Shown: positions 31,690-40,034, counted from the stretch's first letter. The stretch is 43,924 bases of DNA from Selenomonas sp. F0473 (GCF_000315545.1 NZ_JH992902.1:2021878-2065801); one strand, 5' to 3'. A program made the numbers and translations. The notes: generated from the sequence alone by a model not told the origin.

Positions 31690-32688
31690 ATGGAAAAACC
31701 AATTGTTGGCGTACCGATGGGCGATCCTGCCGGCGTGGGGGCAGAAATTGTCGTTAAGTCCCTGCTGGAAGCTTCTGTCAACGAGTTCGCAAAGGTCGTC
31801 GTGGTCGGCAGCCGGGACGTTATGCGCAAAGCGCTCGACGCATGCGGCCTCCGCGCGAAGTTGAACTGCATCGAGGATCCTGCGGACGGTGTTTATGAAA
31901 ATGATAGCGTTAATTTGATAGATCTTGCCAACATCGATACAAGCACGCTGAAAATGGGAGAGGTTCAAGCTTCTTGCGGCAAGGCGGCATTCGAGTATAT
32001 CGAACGGTGCGTGGAACTTGCGATGGCGCGTAAAATTGATGCGATCGCGACGACACCGATCAATAAGGAATCTCTGCGTGCGGCTAAAATCGACTATATC
32101 GGGCATACGGAGATTCTCGGAGGCCTTTCGGGCGCCTCGGATCCATTGACTATGTTTGAAGTCGACGATATGCGCGTGTTTTTTCTTACCCGGCACCTAT
32201 CGCTGCGGGATGCCTGCGACGCCGTAAAGAAGGAGCGCGTACTCCAATATATCAAGCGCTGCACAAAGGCGCTGGAGCAACTGGGCGTACGCGGAAAAAT
32301 GGCGGTTGCCGGACTCAATCCGCATTCGGGTGAGCATGGCCTTTTCGGGTGGGAGGAAGTGCGTGAAATAACCCCGGCTGTGGAAGAAGCGCAAAAGGAA
32401 GGCTATGACGTGGTCGGACCCATAGGCCCCGATTCCGTCTTCCACCAGGCGCTGCAGGGGAGATATCAGGCCGTTCTGTCTCTCTATCATGACCAGGGGC
32501 ATATTGCGACGAAGACATATGATTTTGAGCGCACGATCGCCGTCACATTGGACATGCCGTTTCTTCGTACGTCGGTGGACCACGGGACGGCGTTCGATAT
32601 CGCGGGAAAAGGTATCGTGAGTGCCGTTAGCATGACGGAGGCAATTCGCTTAGCCGCAAAATATGCGCCAAACTTTCGTCGTGGGTGA
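31690..32688 (+). CDS. pdxA2: PdxA2-type 4-phospho-tetronate dehydrogenase (PdxA family)
   Basis: PdxA enzymes oxidise and decarboxylate 4-phosphohydroxy-threonine in B6 synthesis; the PdxA2 branch acts on 4-phospho-D-threonate or -erythronate to give DHAP and CO2. The 332-residue protein has [18 protein letters not shown] at the start, the metal histidines in GHTEILG near 138 and YHDQGHI near 271, and [12 protein letters not shown] near 215. Position after the DUF1537 kinase and before the permease argues for the catabolic role. ATG 31690 follows AAAGGAA; an upstream in-frame reading overlaps the kinase gene. Confidence 0.9.
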   Translation: MEKPIVGVPMGDPAGVGAEIVVKSLLEASVNEFAKVVVVGSRDVMRKALDACGLRAKLNCIEDPADGVYENDSVNLIDLANIDTSTLKMGEVQASCGKAAFEYIERCVELAMARKIDAIATTPINKESLRAAKIDYIGHTEILGGLSGASDPLTMFEVDDMRVFFLTRHLSLRDACDAVKKERVLQYIKRCTKALEQLGVRGKMAVAGLNPHSGEHGLFGWEEVREITPAVEEAQKEGYDVVGPIGPDSVFHQALQGRYQAVLSLYHDQGHIATKTYDFERTIAVTLDMPFLRTSVDHGTAFDIAGKGIVSAVSMTEAIRLAAKYAPNFRRG

Positions 32689-32752
32689 GACGGTTCCGGG
32701 GAAAGGAACATATAGTTTCATGTGACATCCTAAAAGAGAGGATTGATTCGAA

Positions 32753-34114
32753 ATGGCTGGAGACTCTCAAATTCTTATCGGATTGGGCATAGGAATTATC
32801 TGCCTGATCTATATGATCCTGAAGACGCGTATCCATACATTTTTGGCGTTGATTCTTGCGACAGTGATTGTGGGCGTGATCGGAGGGATTGAGTACAAAG
32901 ATATTATCGGCAGCATCACGAAAGGCTTCGGCGGGACGCTGGGGAGCATCGGCATCATCATCGGATTCGGCGTCATGATGGGACAGCTTTTTGAAGTGTC
33001 CGGCGCGGCTAAACGTATGGCATTATGCTTCCTTAAGCTTTTCGGTAAGGGGCGCGAGGAAGTCGCTATGGCGATTACGGGATTTTTGGTATCCATCCCT
33101 ATTTTCTGTGACTCCGGCTTTATTATTCTTACGCCGCTGGCAAAGGCGATTTCTTCCGAGACGAGAAAGTCTATCGTATCCATCGGAATCGCTCTTGCGA
33201 CCGGGCTTGTCATAACGCACACCATGGTGCCGCCGACGCCGGGACCGGTGGGCGTCGCGGGAATCTTTGAAGTCAGCGTCGGCGCTCTCATCCTCTGGGG
33301 GCTGGTTCTGTCGGTTCCTATGCTTATGGGTCCGCTCCTCTTTGCAAAGTGGGCAGGCAAAAAAATCTGGCAGATTCCAACGTCGGACGGCGGATGGACG
33401 CGCGATAGGAACGCCGCGTCAAAAGGGGCGGAAAGTCTCTATGACGAAGATCATCTTCCGTCGGTCGCCCTTTCATTCTCTCCAATTTTGGTGCCGATCC
33501 TTTTGATTCTTTTAGGAACGGTCACCGCCGCTATGGGCCTGCAGGGGAGCGCCGTCAATCTGATACAGTTTATCGGATCGCCCGTTATTGCCGTCGGCAT
33601 CGGACTGCTTATCACCATATACGGATTGGCAAGGCACCTGCCAAGGAAACAAGTGCTGAGTGAAATGGAGAATGGGATCAAATCCGCCGGCATCATTATT
33701 CTCATTACGGGCGGCGGCGGCGCTTTCGGCATGCTGATTCGTGACAGCGGCGTCGGTACGGTATTGGCGGAAGGATTGGCGCAGACGAATCTGCCCGGCA
33801 TTTTATTGCCGTTCTTCATCGCTACGTTCGTTCGGTTTATCCAAGGGAGCGGCACCGTCGCGATGATTACGGCGGCATCGATTACGGCGCCGATTATTGC
33901 GCATATGGCGGTTAATCCTGTGTTCGCGGCGCTCGCCGCATGCGTCGGTTCGTTGTTCTACTCTTATTTCAACGATAGTTTCTTCTGGGTCGTCAACAGA
34001 TCGATCGGTATTACGGAGGGGAAAGAGCAGCTCCGCCTATATTCTGTGGCAAGCACGATCGCTTGGGCGAGCGGGATCGTCGTACTCCTTATACTCAATG
34101 CGATCTTCGGTTAA
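32753..34114 (+). CDS. GntP family sugar-acid:proton symporter
   Basis: The 453-residue permease has about 12 hydrophobic segments and the family blocks GFGGTLGSIGIIIGFGVMMG near 63, PIFCDSGFIILTPLAKAI near 118, THTMVPPTPGPVGVAGIF near 147 and VRFIQGSGTVAMITAAS. GntP members take up gluconate and related sugar acids with protons. As the last gene of the operon with the kinase and PdxA2, its likely substrate is a four-carbon sugar acid. GAGAGGATTG lies upstream of the ATG, and a strong terminator follows. Confidence 0.93.
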   Translation: MAGDSQILIGLGIGIICLIYMILKTRIHTFLALILATVIVGVIGGIEYKDIIGSITKGFGGTLGSIGIIIGFGVMMGQLFEVSGAAKRMALCFLKLFGKGREEVAMAITGFLVSIPIFCDSGFIILTPLAKAISSETRKSIVSIGIALATGLVITHTMVPPTPGPVGVAGIFEVSVGALILWGLVLSVPMLMGPLLFAKWAGKKIWQIPTSDGGWTRDRNAASKGAESLYDEDHLPSVALSFSPILVPILLILLGTVTAAMGLQGSAVNLIQFIGSPVIAVGIGLLITIYGLARHLPRKQVLSEMENGIKSAGIIILITGGGGAFGMLIRDSGVGTVLAEGLAQTNLPGILLPFFIATFVRFIQGSGTVAMITAASITAPIIAHMAVNPVFAALAACVGSLFYSYFNDSFFWVVNRSIGITEGKEQLRLYSVASTIAWASGIVVLLILNAIFG

Positions 34115-34138
34115 AAATCAACGCTGCATTTGATCGGC

Positions 34139-34183
34139 TCCCCAAAGTCAGGATGTAAAAGTTCGCGGCTTTGGGGGATTTTT
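34139..34183 (+). terminator. Terminator after the GntP permease
   Basis: TCCCCAAAG (34139-34147) pairs with CTTTGGGG (34169-34176), followed by a T-rich run. Confidence 0.88.
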
Positions 34184-34244
34184 ATGGGAAAAAACGGGGG
34201 ACCTCTCCTAACCGTTGACGGAAACGAACGGTTGTCTGCCAAAT

Positions 34245-34276
34245 AAAAAACGCGGCGATTTTTCGCCGCGTTTTTT
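34245..34276 (-). terminator. Bidirectional terminator after the NlpC/P60 gene
   Basis: AAAAAACGCGGCG and CGCCGCGTTTTTT form a perfect 13-bp inverted repeat with a 6-base loop. It ends the minus-strand operon and can also back up the GntP terminator. Confidence 0.93.
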
Positions 34277-34330
34277 CAATCCGATTTAGAGTCGCTTCGT
34301 TTTGGCCGCCGTACCGTCTTTTAAGGAATA

Positions 34331-35071
34331 TTACTTCACAATGTGTTTGCCGCCGAGGAAGCGCGGCTGCCAATAGCTGTTGGACAGCTTGTCGATGCGG
34401 ACGCCCTTGCTCGTGGAGGCGTGGATGAATTCGTCCTTGCCGAGGTAGATGCCGCAGTGGGACGCGCCCTTTTCATACGTCTCGAAGAAGACGAGGTCGC
34501 CGGGCACGAGTTCTTTGGCGCTCTTTGTGCGCAGGCCGAGTTTATACTGCTCGTCGGCGGTACGCGGGATGGCGATGCCCTGTTTTTGAAAGACGTACTG
34601 GAGATAGCCGGAGCAGTCAAAGCCCTTCGGCGTCGCTCCGCCGAAGACGTACGGGGTTCCCATATACGCCTTTGCCGTCTTGATCACATCGGAGACTTTG
34701 CTTGCGGGCAGGATCGTCCTGCCGTTCGGTGCGAGCGGCATCTTGTTCGCCTTTGCCGGGGGCGGCACGTCGACGCCCCACGGGCGTACGGCGGGCGCTT
34801 CTTTGAGGGCGCGCCACGTTGCGTTGTTCACAATCCCCGTGATCTTGATCTTATTGTCACGCTGAAATTCCGCGACGGCGCGTTCGGTGTTCTTGTCAAA
34901 GACGCCGTTGGCATTTTTGATTTTGTATCCGGCTTTTTGCAGCGCCTGCTGCAGAACGAGCACTTCGTGCCCGTGGGAACCCTCGCGGAGGGTGGGGGAA
35001 GCCGACGCTGTTCCGGCCGCGAGAAAAAAAGCGATGCCGGCGGCGATGAGGAGTTTTGGCGGGCGTTTCAT
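34331..35071 (-). CDS. Secreted NlpC/P60 peptidoglycan endopeptidase with PG-binding domain
   Basis: This cell-wall hydrolase probably cuts the stem peptide of peptidoglycan. The 246-residue protein has a signal peptide (1-24), a PG_binding_1 domain (about 28-90, with VLVLQQALQKAGY), a Pro-rich linker, and an NlpC/P60 domain (128-246) with the catalytic C153 in FDCSGYL, H205 in SHCGIYL and H217 in FIHAS. ATG 35071 follows AGGAAG and exposes the signal peptide; an upstream in-frame start adds 12 residues before it. It is the last gene after ilvA and the ArsR-type sensor. Confidence 0.93.
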   Translation of the reverse strand: MKRPPKLLIAAGIAFFLAAGTASASPTLREGSHGHEVLVLQQALQKAGYKIKNANGVFDKNTERAVAEFQRDNKIKITGIVNNATWRALKEAPAVRPWGVDVPPPAKANKMPLAPNGRTILPASKVSDVIKTAKAYMGTPYVFGGATPKGFDCSGYLQYVFQKQGIAIPRTADEQYKLGLRTKSAKELVPGDLVFFETYEKGASHCGIYLGKDEFIHASTSKGVRIDKLSNSYWQPRFLGGKHIVK

Positions 35072-35108
35072 GGATATTCTTCCTTTCCATAGGCGCTGCG
35101 GAAGCATC

Positions 35109-35423
35109 TCATCCGTGCCGGACGTGCTCGAGTCCTTGGCTGAGGAAGCTCAGCACATGGTCGTCGTCAACGGAATAGAGCACTTCTTTTCCGTCGCGGC
35201 GGAATTTCACGAGACGCGCGTTGCGCAGGACGCGCAGCTGATGGGAGATCGCCGACTGCCCCATCGCGAGGCCGTCGGCGATGTCGTAGACGCGCAGTTC
35301 CTCTTCTGCGGCGAGCAGGGAGAGAATCTTGATGCGCGTGGGATCGCCGAGCGTTTTGAAGAGGTCGGCGAGATGCTGTGCAGTGTCTTGGTCAATGCAT
35401 TTCAGAGGGGCGGCAGAAGTCAT
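35109..35423 (-). CDS. ArsR/SmtB-family metal sensor, CzrA-like
   Basis: A 104-residue winged-helix repressor with FKTLGDPTRIKILSLL near 22 and the recognition region GQSAISHQLRVLRNARLV at about 55-72. The C-terminal helix has D87-x-H89-x10-H100-x2-H103, exactly the alpha-5 metal site of CzrA/SmtB-type zinc or cobalt sensors, and lacks the ELCVCDL cysteine motif of arsenic sensors. It therefore probably senses Zn(II) or Co(II). It sits 17 bp after ilvA and 37 bp before the NlpC gene; no metal exporter is in the window. Confidence 0.92.
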   Translation of the reverse strand: MTSAAPLKCIDQDTAQHLADLFKTLGDPTRIKILSLLAAEEELRVYDIADGLAMGQSAISHQLRVLRNARLVKFRRDGKEVLYSVDDDHVLSFLSQGLEHVRHG

Positions 35424-35440
35424 TCTTCCGTGGTCCTTTC

Positions 35441-36691
35441 TTAATAGATCTTGTTAATTTCAAATCCGTTTTGCGCGAGGGCGCGGACGATGCGGTCGAT
35501 GTGCTCCTGTCCGTGTGTTTCGACGGTGACTGTGAGCTGCACTTTTTTGAAGCTGTCCGTGACCATGCTCTGATCGTGATCGAGCCGAATGACGTTCGCG
35601 TCCTGATTGGTGAGAATCTGCGCGACGTTGAGCAGCTGGCCGGGTTTGTCCGGGAGCTGTACGGCAAAGCGGAACACGCGCCCGCGTGAGATGAGCGCTT
35701 TGGAGATGAGTGCGGAGATGGTGGAGATGTCGATGTTGCCGCCGCTGACGAGGACCGCGATCTTCTTGCCGCGCATATTCAGCTTTTGCAGCGCCGCAAG
35801 GGGGAGGACGCCGGCGCCTTCGGCGATGAGTTTGTGCTTTTCGATGAGGGAGAGCAGGGCGCTCATGATCTCCATCTCGGAGACTGTGACGATCTCGTCG
35901 AGATACCGGCGGCAAAACGCAAGGGTGAGCGTGCCCGCCGTCTTGACCGCACAGCCGTCGGCAACCGTATCTGCGGAGGGGAGCGTGATGCGTCTTCCGC
36001 AGGAAAGAGCGGCTTTCATACAGGCGGCATTCTCGGGTTCGACACCGACGATCTTTATCTGCGGATTGACGAGTTTCGCACCGAGGGATATTCCCGAGAC
36101 GAGACCGCCGCCGCCGATGGGGACGAGGATCGCGTCCACGTCTTTGAGCGCGTCGATGATCTCGAGCGCGATGGTTCCCTGTCCGACGATAACGTCGCGG
36201 TCGTTGAAGGGATGAATATAGATATAACCTTTTTCTTTTTGGAGTTCCAGGCTATGCGCATAGGCGTCGTCAAATCCGTTGCCGTAGAGGATTACGTCTG
36301 CACCGAGCGCCCGCGTCGCCTCAACCTTGAGGATCGGGGTCGTTGCGGGCATGCAGATGACGGCGTTGACGCCGAGTTTTTGTGCGGCATAGGCAACGCC
36401 CTGCGCATGATTGCCCGCCGAGGCGGTGATCACGCCGCGCCGGCGCTCGCCCTTCGTGAGCATGCCGATGCGGTTGTATGCGCCGCGCAGCTTAAAGGCT
36501 CCCGTAGTTTGGAGGTTTTCGAGTTTTAGATAGGTCGCGTTGCCGGAGAGGTCGGAGAAGAAGTCGCTGTATATGAGAGGGGTCTTCCGAACGATGCCTT
36601 CGAGGTGTTTTGCCGCGGCGTAAATATTGGAAATCCCGGTTGATGAAACGATGCGCTCGTAATCCTCTTGCGTGGCTTGTTCTTCTCCCAT
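35441..36691 (-). CDS. ilvA: Threonine ammonia-lyase with ACT domain
   Basis: This PLP enzyme converts threonine to 2-oxobutanoate and ammonia, the entry to isoleucine synthesis or to anaerobic threonine breakdown. The 416-residue protein has the PLP lysine K67 in TTGAFKLRGAYN, SAGNHAQGVA near 91, the phosphate loop VPIGGGGLVSG near 190, and a C-terminal ACT domain (about 335-416) beginning FAVQLPDKPGQLLNVAQIL. With one ACT domain of this type it resembles the roughly 400-residue TdcB-like class common in Firmicutes rather than the 500-residue E. coli IlvA. First gene of its operon, with its own promoter. Confidence 0.93.
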   Translation of the reverse strand: MGEEQATQEDYERIVSSTGISNIYAAAKHLEGIVRKTPLIYSDFFSDLSGNATYLKLENLQTTGAFKLRGAYNRIGMLTKGERRRGVITASAGNHAQGVAYAAQKLGVNAVICMPATTPILKVEATRALGADVILYGNGFDDAYAHSLELQKEKGYIYIHPFNDRDVIVGQGTIALEIIDALKDVDAILVPIGGGGLVSGISLGAKLVNPQIKIVGVEPENAACMKAALSCGRRITLPSADTVADGCAVKTAGTLTLAFCRRYLDEIVTVSEMEIMSALLSLIEKHKLIAEGAGVLPLAALQKLNMRGKKIAVLVSGGNIDISTISALISKALISRGRVFRFAVQLPDKPGQLLNVAQILTNQDANVIRLDHDQSMVTDSFKKVQLTVTVETHGQEHIDRIVRALAQNGFEINKIY

Positions 36692-36732
36692 GTGTAGGCC
36701 GCCTCCATAGCACTTACTCTATATTCAGGGTC

Positions 36733-36761
36733 AGTCTATCATTTTCGATGGGCAACGTCAA
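36733..36761 (-). promoter_or_regulatory. Promoter of ilvA-arsR-nlpC
   Basis: On the minus strand TTGACG (36761-36756), 17-base spacer, TAGACT (36738-36733), about 40 bp before the ilvA start. No T-box or leader peptide is visible in the short leader. Confidence 0.7.
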
Positions 36762-36799
36762 ATCTTTTTGCGCAGAAAGCCGTCGGAATAAAGAAGGAG

Positions 36800-36828
36800 T
36801 TCGACGAAATTTCGAGAATAAATACTAT
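36800..36828 (+). promoter_or_regulatory. Possible promoter of the first universal stress gene
   Basis: TTCGAC, 17-base spacer, TACTAT, with the small palindrome CGAAATTTCG at 36804-36813 overlapping it. A weak match. Confidence 0.4.
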
Positions 36829-36847
36829 AAACGGGAGGGGATGCGTG

Positions 36848-37294
36848 ATGAACGATCGTTTGGACCATGCGCGGATTCTCGTTCCCGTAGACGGTTCGGA
36901 GGGCGCGCTCCGTGCGGCGCGGATCGCGGGAGAGATCGCCCGCGTCACGGACGGCACGGTATGCTTCCTCTATGTCGCGTTGTTTGACGAAAGTACGGAT
37001 GAGGGCGAAGTCGCATGGCTTCCGGAAAGTGTCGCGGGATCCACGGCCGAGGAGTCGCAGGCGATCTTTGCCGCCGCTGCGGCGGTTCTGCCCGAAGGCG
37101 TTTCTCATGCCGCATATCGCCGTGCCGGAGCTGCCGCGGAGGAGATCCTGCGTTTCATCGACGAGACGGGATGCGATCTTGTCGCCCTTGGCGGCCGTAG
37201 ATCCTCCCGTGTGAGCGGGATCCTTCTCGGAAGCGTCACGCAGGCGGTGTTGGAGCGCGCACAGACACGCGTGTTGATCGCCGGGCAGGCGTGA
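36848..37294 (+). CDS. Universal stress protein (UspA family), divergent ATP loop
   Basis: A 148-residue Usp-fold protein: RILVPVDGSEGALRAARIAG near residue 8, FLYVAL near 40, and a C-terminal LALGGRR...GILLGSVTQAVLERAQTRVLIAG. In the ATP-binding pattern G-x2-G-x9-G-S the second glycine is replaced by arginine (GGRRSSRVSGILLGS), so nucleotide binding may be lost or altered. ATG 36848 follows AGGGG; the GTG one codon earlier is also possible. A second usp gene follows after 48 bp. Function: stress survival, partner unknown. Confidence 0.88.
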   Translation: MNDRLDHARILVPVDGSEGALRAARIAGEIARVTDGTVCFLYVALFDESTDEGEVAWLPESVAGSTAEESQAIFAAAAAVLPEGVSHAAYRRAGAAAEEILRFIDETGCDLVALGGRRSSRVSGILLGSVTQAVLERAQTRVLIAGQA

Positions 37295-37342
37295 CTCCGG
37301 GATGGAATGGTTTATGTTCTTTAAAGAGAAGGAGGAACTGCC

Positions 37343-37759
37343 ATGATGAAGAATATTTTAGTACCGGTAGACGGTTCGGAAGGCGCGGACCGCGCGATTG
37401 AACAGGCGATCACACTGGCACAGCTGTGCAATGCGAAGGTGAACTTCCTCTACGTTGCGAACATCAATCAGCTCGCGATCAACGCGGTGCTCTCGGATGC
37501 GATTTTGGACTCCGTAACAAAGGCGGGGAACGTGATCCTCGACCGCGCGATGGAGATGGTGCCGGCAGGCGTTGAGAAGGAGTCGTTCTCGGATACGGGG
37601 TCTCCGGCCGTTGTGGTGCTCGACTTTGCGGAGTCGAACAACATCGATCTCATCGTTATGGGCAGCCGCGGCCTCGGCGTCGTCAAGGGGGTGCTGCTCG
37701 GCAGCGTCAGCCAGTACGTTGTGGAGCAGGCCAAGTGCCCGGTGCTTGTGGTCAAGTAA
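37343..37759 (+). CDS. Universal stress protein (UspA family)
   Basis: A 138-residue Usp protein with NILVPVDGSEGADRAIEQAI at the start and an intact ATP-binding pattern, GSRGLGVVKGVLLGS (G-x2-G-x9-G-S), near 108-122, ending QAKCPVLVVK. It should bind ATP as a dimer, like MJ0577-type Usp proteins. AAGGAGGAA precedes the ATG. It shares the VPVDGSEGA start with its upstream paralog, suggesting an old tandem duplication, but the ATP loop has been kept only here. Confidence 0.92.
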   Translation: MMKNILVPVDGSEGADRAIEQAITLAQLCNAKVNFLYVANINQLAINAVLSDAILDSVTKAGNVILDRAMEMVPAGVEKESFSDTGSPAVVVLDFAESNNIDLIVMGSRGLGVVKGVLLGSVSQYVVEQAKCPVLVVK

Positions 37760-37777
37760 ATTCGTACGAACCTCAGA

Positions 37778-37815
37778 GGGGCTGCCGCGGCGTATGTCCG
37801 CGGCAGCTCCCTTTG
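37778..37815 (+). terminator. Terminator after the usp pair
   Basis: GCTGCCGCGG and CCGCGGCAGC form a perfect 10-bp stem with a 7-base loop, followed by CCCTTTG; the T tract is weak. Confidence 0.65.
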
Positions 37816-37860
37816 TCATATATGCAGTGAATTGACGGGATGAAAGAAAGGCGGACATCT

Positions 37861-38598
37861 ATGGAGGAACGCGGCCGATTTGCACGGACGGAGATGCTGC
37901 TCGGCACGGCGGGGATGGGACGGCTCGCGGAGAGTTCCGTTGCCGTATTCGGCGTTGGCGGCGTCGGTTCCTTTGCGGCTGAGGCGCTCGCGCGTGCGGG
38001 GATCGGACGGCTCACGCTCATCGACCATGACCGTATTGACCTGACGAATATCAACCGGCAAATTCATGCGCTGACGGAGACGGTCGGACAGGCAAAGACC
38101 GCCGCAATGGCCGCACGTATCCGCTGTATCAATTCGGCGTGTACGGTCACCGAGATGACGGCGTTTTATCAGCCGGAAAACGCCGATATCTTTTTCGCAC
38201 AGCCCTATGATTATGTAGTGGATGCGGTGGATACGGTGTCGGCGAAGGTCGATCTTGCACGGCAGTGCCATAGGCGCGGGATTCCTATAATTTCGAGTAT
38301 GGGGGCGGCCAACAAACTGGATCCCACGCTGTTCAAGATCCTCGATATCTATAAGACGAAGGGGGACCCGATTGCGCGCGTCATGCGAAAAAAACTGAAG
38401 GAGCACGGTGTGCGGCATCTAAAGGTCGTATGCTCCCCGGAGCGCCCGCGCCCTGTTGTCTACAGAGCCGAGACGCCGGCACCGCGGCGGCACAGCGTGC
38501 CGGGAACCGTATCCTTCGTGCCTTCGGCGGCAGGCCTCATTCTGGCGGGTGCGGTTGTCCGTGATCTTGTGGGGATGCGCGCGGAGGTGTCGGCATGA
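37861..38598 (+). CDS. tcdA: tRNA threonylcarbamoyladenosine dehydratase (TcdA/CsdL, ThiF family)
   Basis: TcdA cyclises t6A37 of tRNA to ct6A with ATP. The 245-residue E1-like protein has VAVFGVGGVGSFAAEALARAG near residues 28-48, LIDHDRIDLTNINRQIHA near 53 and DAVDTVSAKVDL near 123. The absence of a ubiquitin-like or ThiS partner gene nearby and the overall length support TcdA rather than ThiF or MoeB. I use ATG 37861 (AAAGG upstream); an in-frame ATG at 37840 is possible. It overlaps the next gene by 4 bases. Confidence 0.9.
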   Translation: MEERGRFARTEMLLGTAGMGRLAESSVAVFGVGGVGSFAAEALARAGIGRLTLIDHDRIDLTNINRQIHALTETVGQAKTAAMAARIRCINSACTVTEMTAFYQPENADIFFAQPYDYVVDAVDTVSAKVDLARQCHRRGIPIISSMGAANKLDPTLFKILDIYKTKGDPIARVMRKKLKEHGVRHLKVVCSPERPRPVVYRAETPAPRRHSVPGTVSFVPSAAGLILAGAVVRDLVGMRAEVSA

Positions 38599-39575
38599 AT
38601 ATTGCGGTGCTGGGATGCGGTCGCTGGGGATCTTTTCACGCGTGGTACGCGCATCGTATCGGACATAATGTCATGCTGTGGGGGCGAAGAGGATCGCCGC
38701 ATCTTGCGGAACTCTGTGCGGCGCGAAAAAATGAGTTCCTGACCATGCCGGAGGAGGTGCGGCTCACAGATGACCTTGGCGCGGCGCTCCGATTTGCCGA
38801 GATCGTTATCATCTCGATTCACGCGCAGGCTCTGCGCGCGTTCCTGCGGGATCTCAGGGACGCGGAACGTATGTCGGAAGTCGCGGGAAAGCGCGTGGTC
38901 CTCTGCATGAAGGGGCTCGAGATCGGTACGGGGAAGCGTTTGACGACGGTCGTTCGGGAGGAACTCGGCGATGCGGTGCATCCGCTCGTATGGGTGGGAC
39001 CCGGGCATGTGCAGGACTTTGTGCGTGAAATTCCGAACTGCATGGTGATTGCGGGAGAGGATCGGGAGTCCTTGCGGGCCCTTGTGGACGCGCTTTCAAG
39101 TCCGCTGATCCGGTTTTACTATGGAGAGGATCTGCTCGGGACGGAGGTCGGCGCCGCGGCGAAGAACGTGATCGGACTTGCGGCGGGGATGCTCGACGGG
39201 CTTTCCTATGGCAGCCTCAAGGGAGCCCTGATGGCACGCGGCACGCGGGAACTCTTCCGACTCGTGCGGGCGATGGGCGGAGACGGCGAGACCATCTATG
39301 GACTTTCGCATCTCGGCGACTATGAGGCAACGCTGTTCTCGCCGCACAGCAACAACCGCCGCTACGGCGAGGCCGTTGTGCGCGGTGCGGCGGACGGTTT
39401 TCATAAGATCGCCGAGGGCGTCTACACGGCGGAGGCGCTGATGGAACTCTCGCGGGAATACGGCGTCGATCTGCCGATTTCAGAGACCGTATACGAGATT
39501 GTATCGCACGGCGCAGATCCGCGCGCACAGTTGACACGGCTCTTTCTCCGTGCGACAAAGGGGGAAAAAGAGTAA
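38595..39575 (+). CDS. gpsA: NAD(P)-dependent glycerol-3-phosphate dehydrogenase
   Basis: GpsA reduces DHAP to sn-glycerol 3-phosphate, the backbone for phospholipids. The 326-residue protein has NIAVLGCGRWGSFHAWYAHR at the start (GxGxxG variant), CMKGLEIGTGKRLT near 104, the catalytic lysine in GAAAKNVIGLAAGMLDGL near 188, and ARGTRELFRL near 212. The usual GP(S)HA motif reads GPGHVQ, and GAWGTALA is replaced by GRWGSFHA, so it is a divergent member; substrate specificity could differ. Confidence 0.82.
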   Translation: MNIAVLGCGRWGSFHAWYAHRIGHNVMLWGRRGSPHLAELCAARKNEFLTMPEEVRLTDDLGAALRFAEIVIISIHAQALRAFLRDLRDAERMSEVAGKRVVLCMKGLEIGTGKRLTTVVREELGDAVHPLVWVGPGHVQDFVREIPNCMVIAGEDRESLRALVDALSSPLIRFYYGEDLLGTEVGAAAKNVIGLAAGMLDGLSYGSLKGALMARGTRELFRLVRAMGGDGETIYGLSHLGDYEATLFSPHSNNRRYGEAVVRGAADGFHKIAEGVYTAEALMELSREYGVDLPISETVYEIVSHGADPRAQLTRLFLRATKGEKE

Positions 39576-39578
39576 GTC

Positions 39579-39980
39579 ATGGGTAAGTCGCGAAAGCATA
39601 TCGATGTGGTTGCGGGCGCCATCCTGCGCGATGGAAAGGTATACGGCGCCTGCCGCAACTACGGCGCCTATGCGGGCATATGGGAGTTTACGGGCGGCAA
39701 GGTGGAGCGGGGGGAGACGGATGAGGCGGCGCTCCTGCGTGAGATCCACGAGGAACTCGGCATTGAGGTCACGGTCGAGGAACTGCTCGGGGCACTCGAT
39801 CATGACTATCCGGAATTCCATATGAACATGCGGCTCTACATCTGCCGTCATGTTGCCGGGGAACCGGAACTGCGCGTGCATTCGGCGGGGCGCTGGCTGG
39901 GGCTAAAAGATCTCTACACCGTGCGTTGGTTCGAGGCGGATGCGACGCTCATCCGCCGTCTAGAGGCATATCTGCGTTGA
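39579..39980 (+). CDS. Nudix hydrolase (MutT/8-oxo-dGTP diphosphatase type)
   Basis: A 133-residue Nudix protein with an intact box near residues 36-58: GGKVERGETDEAALLREIHE then ELG, fitting GX5EX7REUXEEXGU. The sequence around it (VVAGAILRDGKVYGACR and FHMNMRLYICR) resembles MutT-type (d)CTP/8-oxo-dGTP pyrophosphohydrolases. Likely role: cleaning the nucleotide pool. Its stop codon overlaps the -35 of the tRNA-Leu promoter. Confidence 0.88.
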   Translation: MGKSRKHIDVVAGAILRDGKVYGACRNYGAYAGIWEFTGGKVERGETDEAALLREIHEELGIEVTVEELLGALDHDYPEFHMNMRLYICRHVAGEPELRVHSAGRWLGLKDLYTVRWFEADATLIRRLEAYLR

Positions 39981-40006
39981 CAATGCCGCCGCCCCAATGC
40001 TATAAT
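39977..40006 (+). promoter_or_regulatory. Promoter of tRNA-Leu
   Basis: TTGACA (39977-39982), 18-base spacer, TATAAT (40001-40006). The -35 shares bases with the TGA of the Nudix gene. Confidence 0.88.
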
Positions 40007-40034
40007 ACACAGCGAGTCGAGAAGGGCTCTCTAT

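Noticed and set aside
34210-34231. Inverted repeat ACCGTT/AACGGT between the two terminators
   Set aside because: It is short with a 10-base loop and no promoter or T tract; probably chance or part of the terminator region.
36692-36760. A T-box or leader peptide before ilvA
   Set aside because: The leader after the predicted start site is too short, and no T-box sequence or run of Ile/Thr codons is seen.
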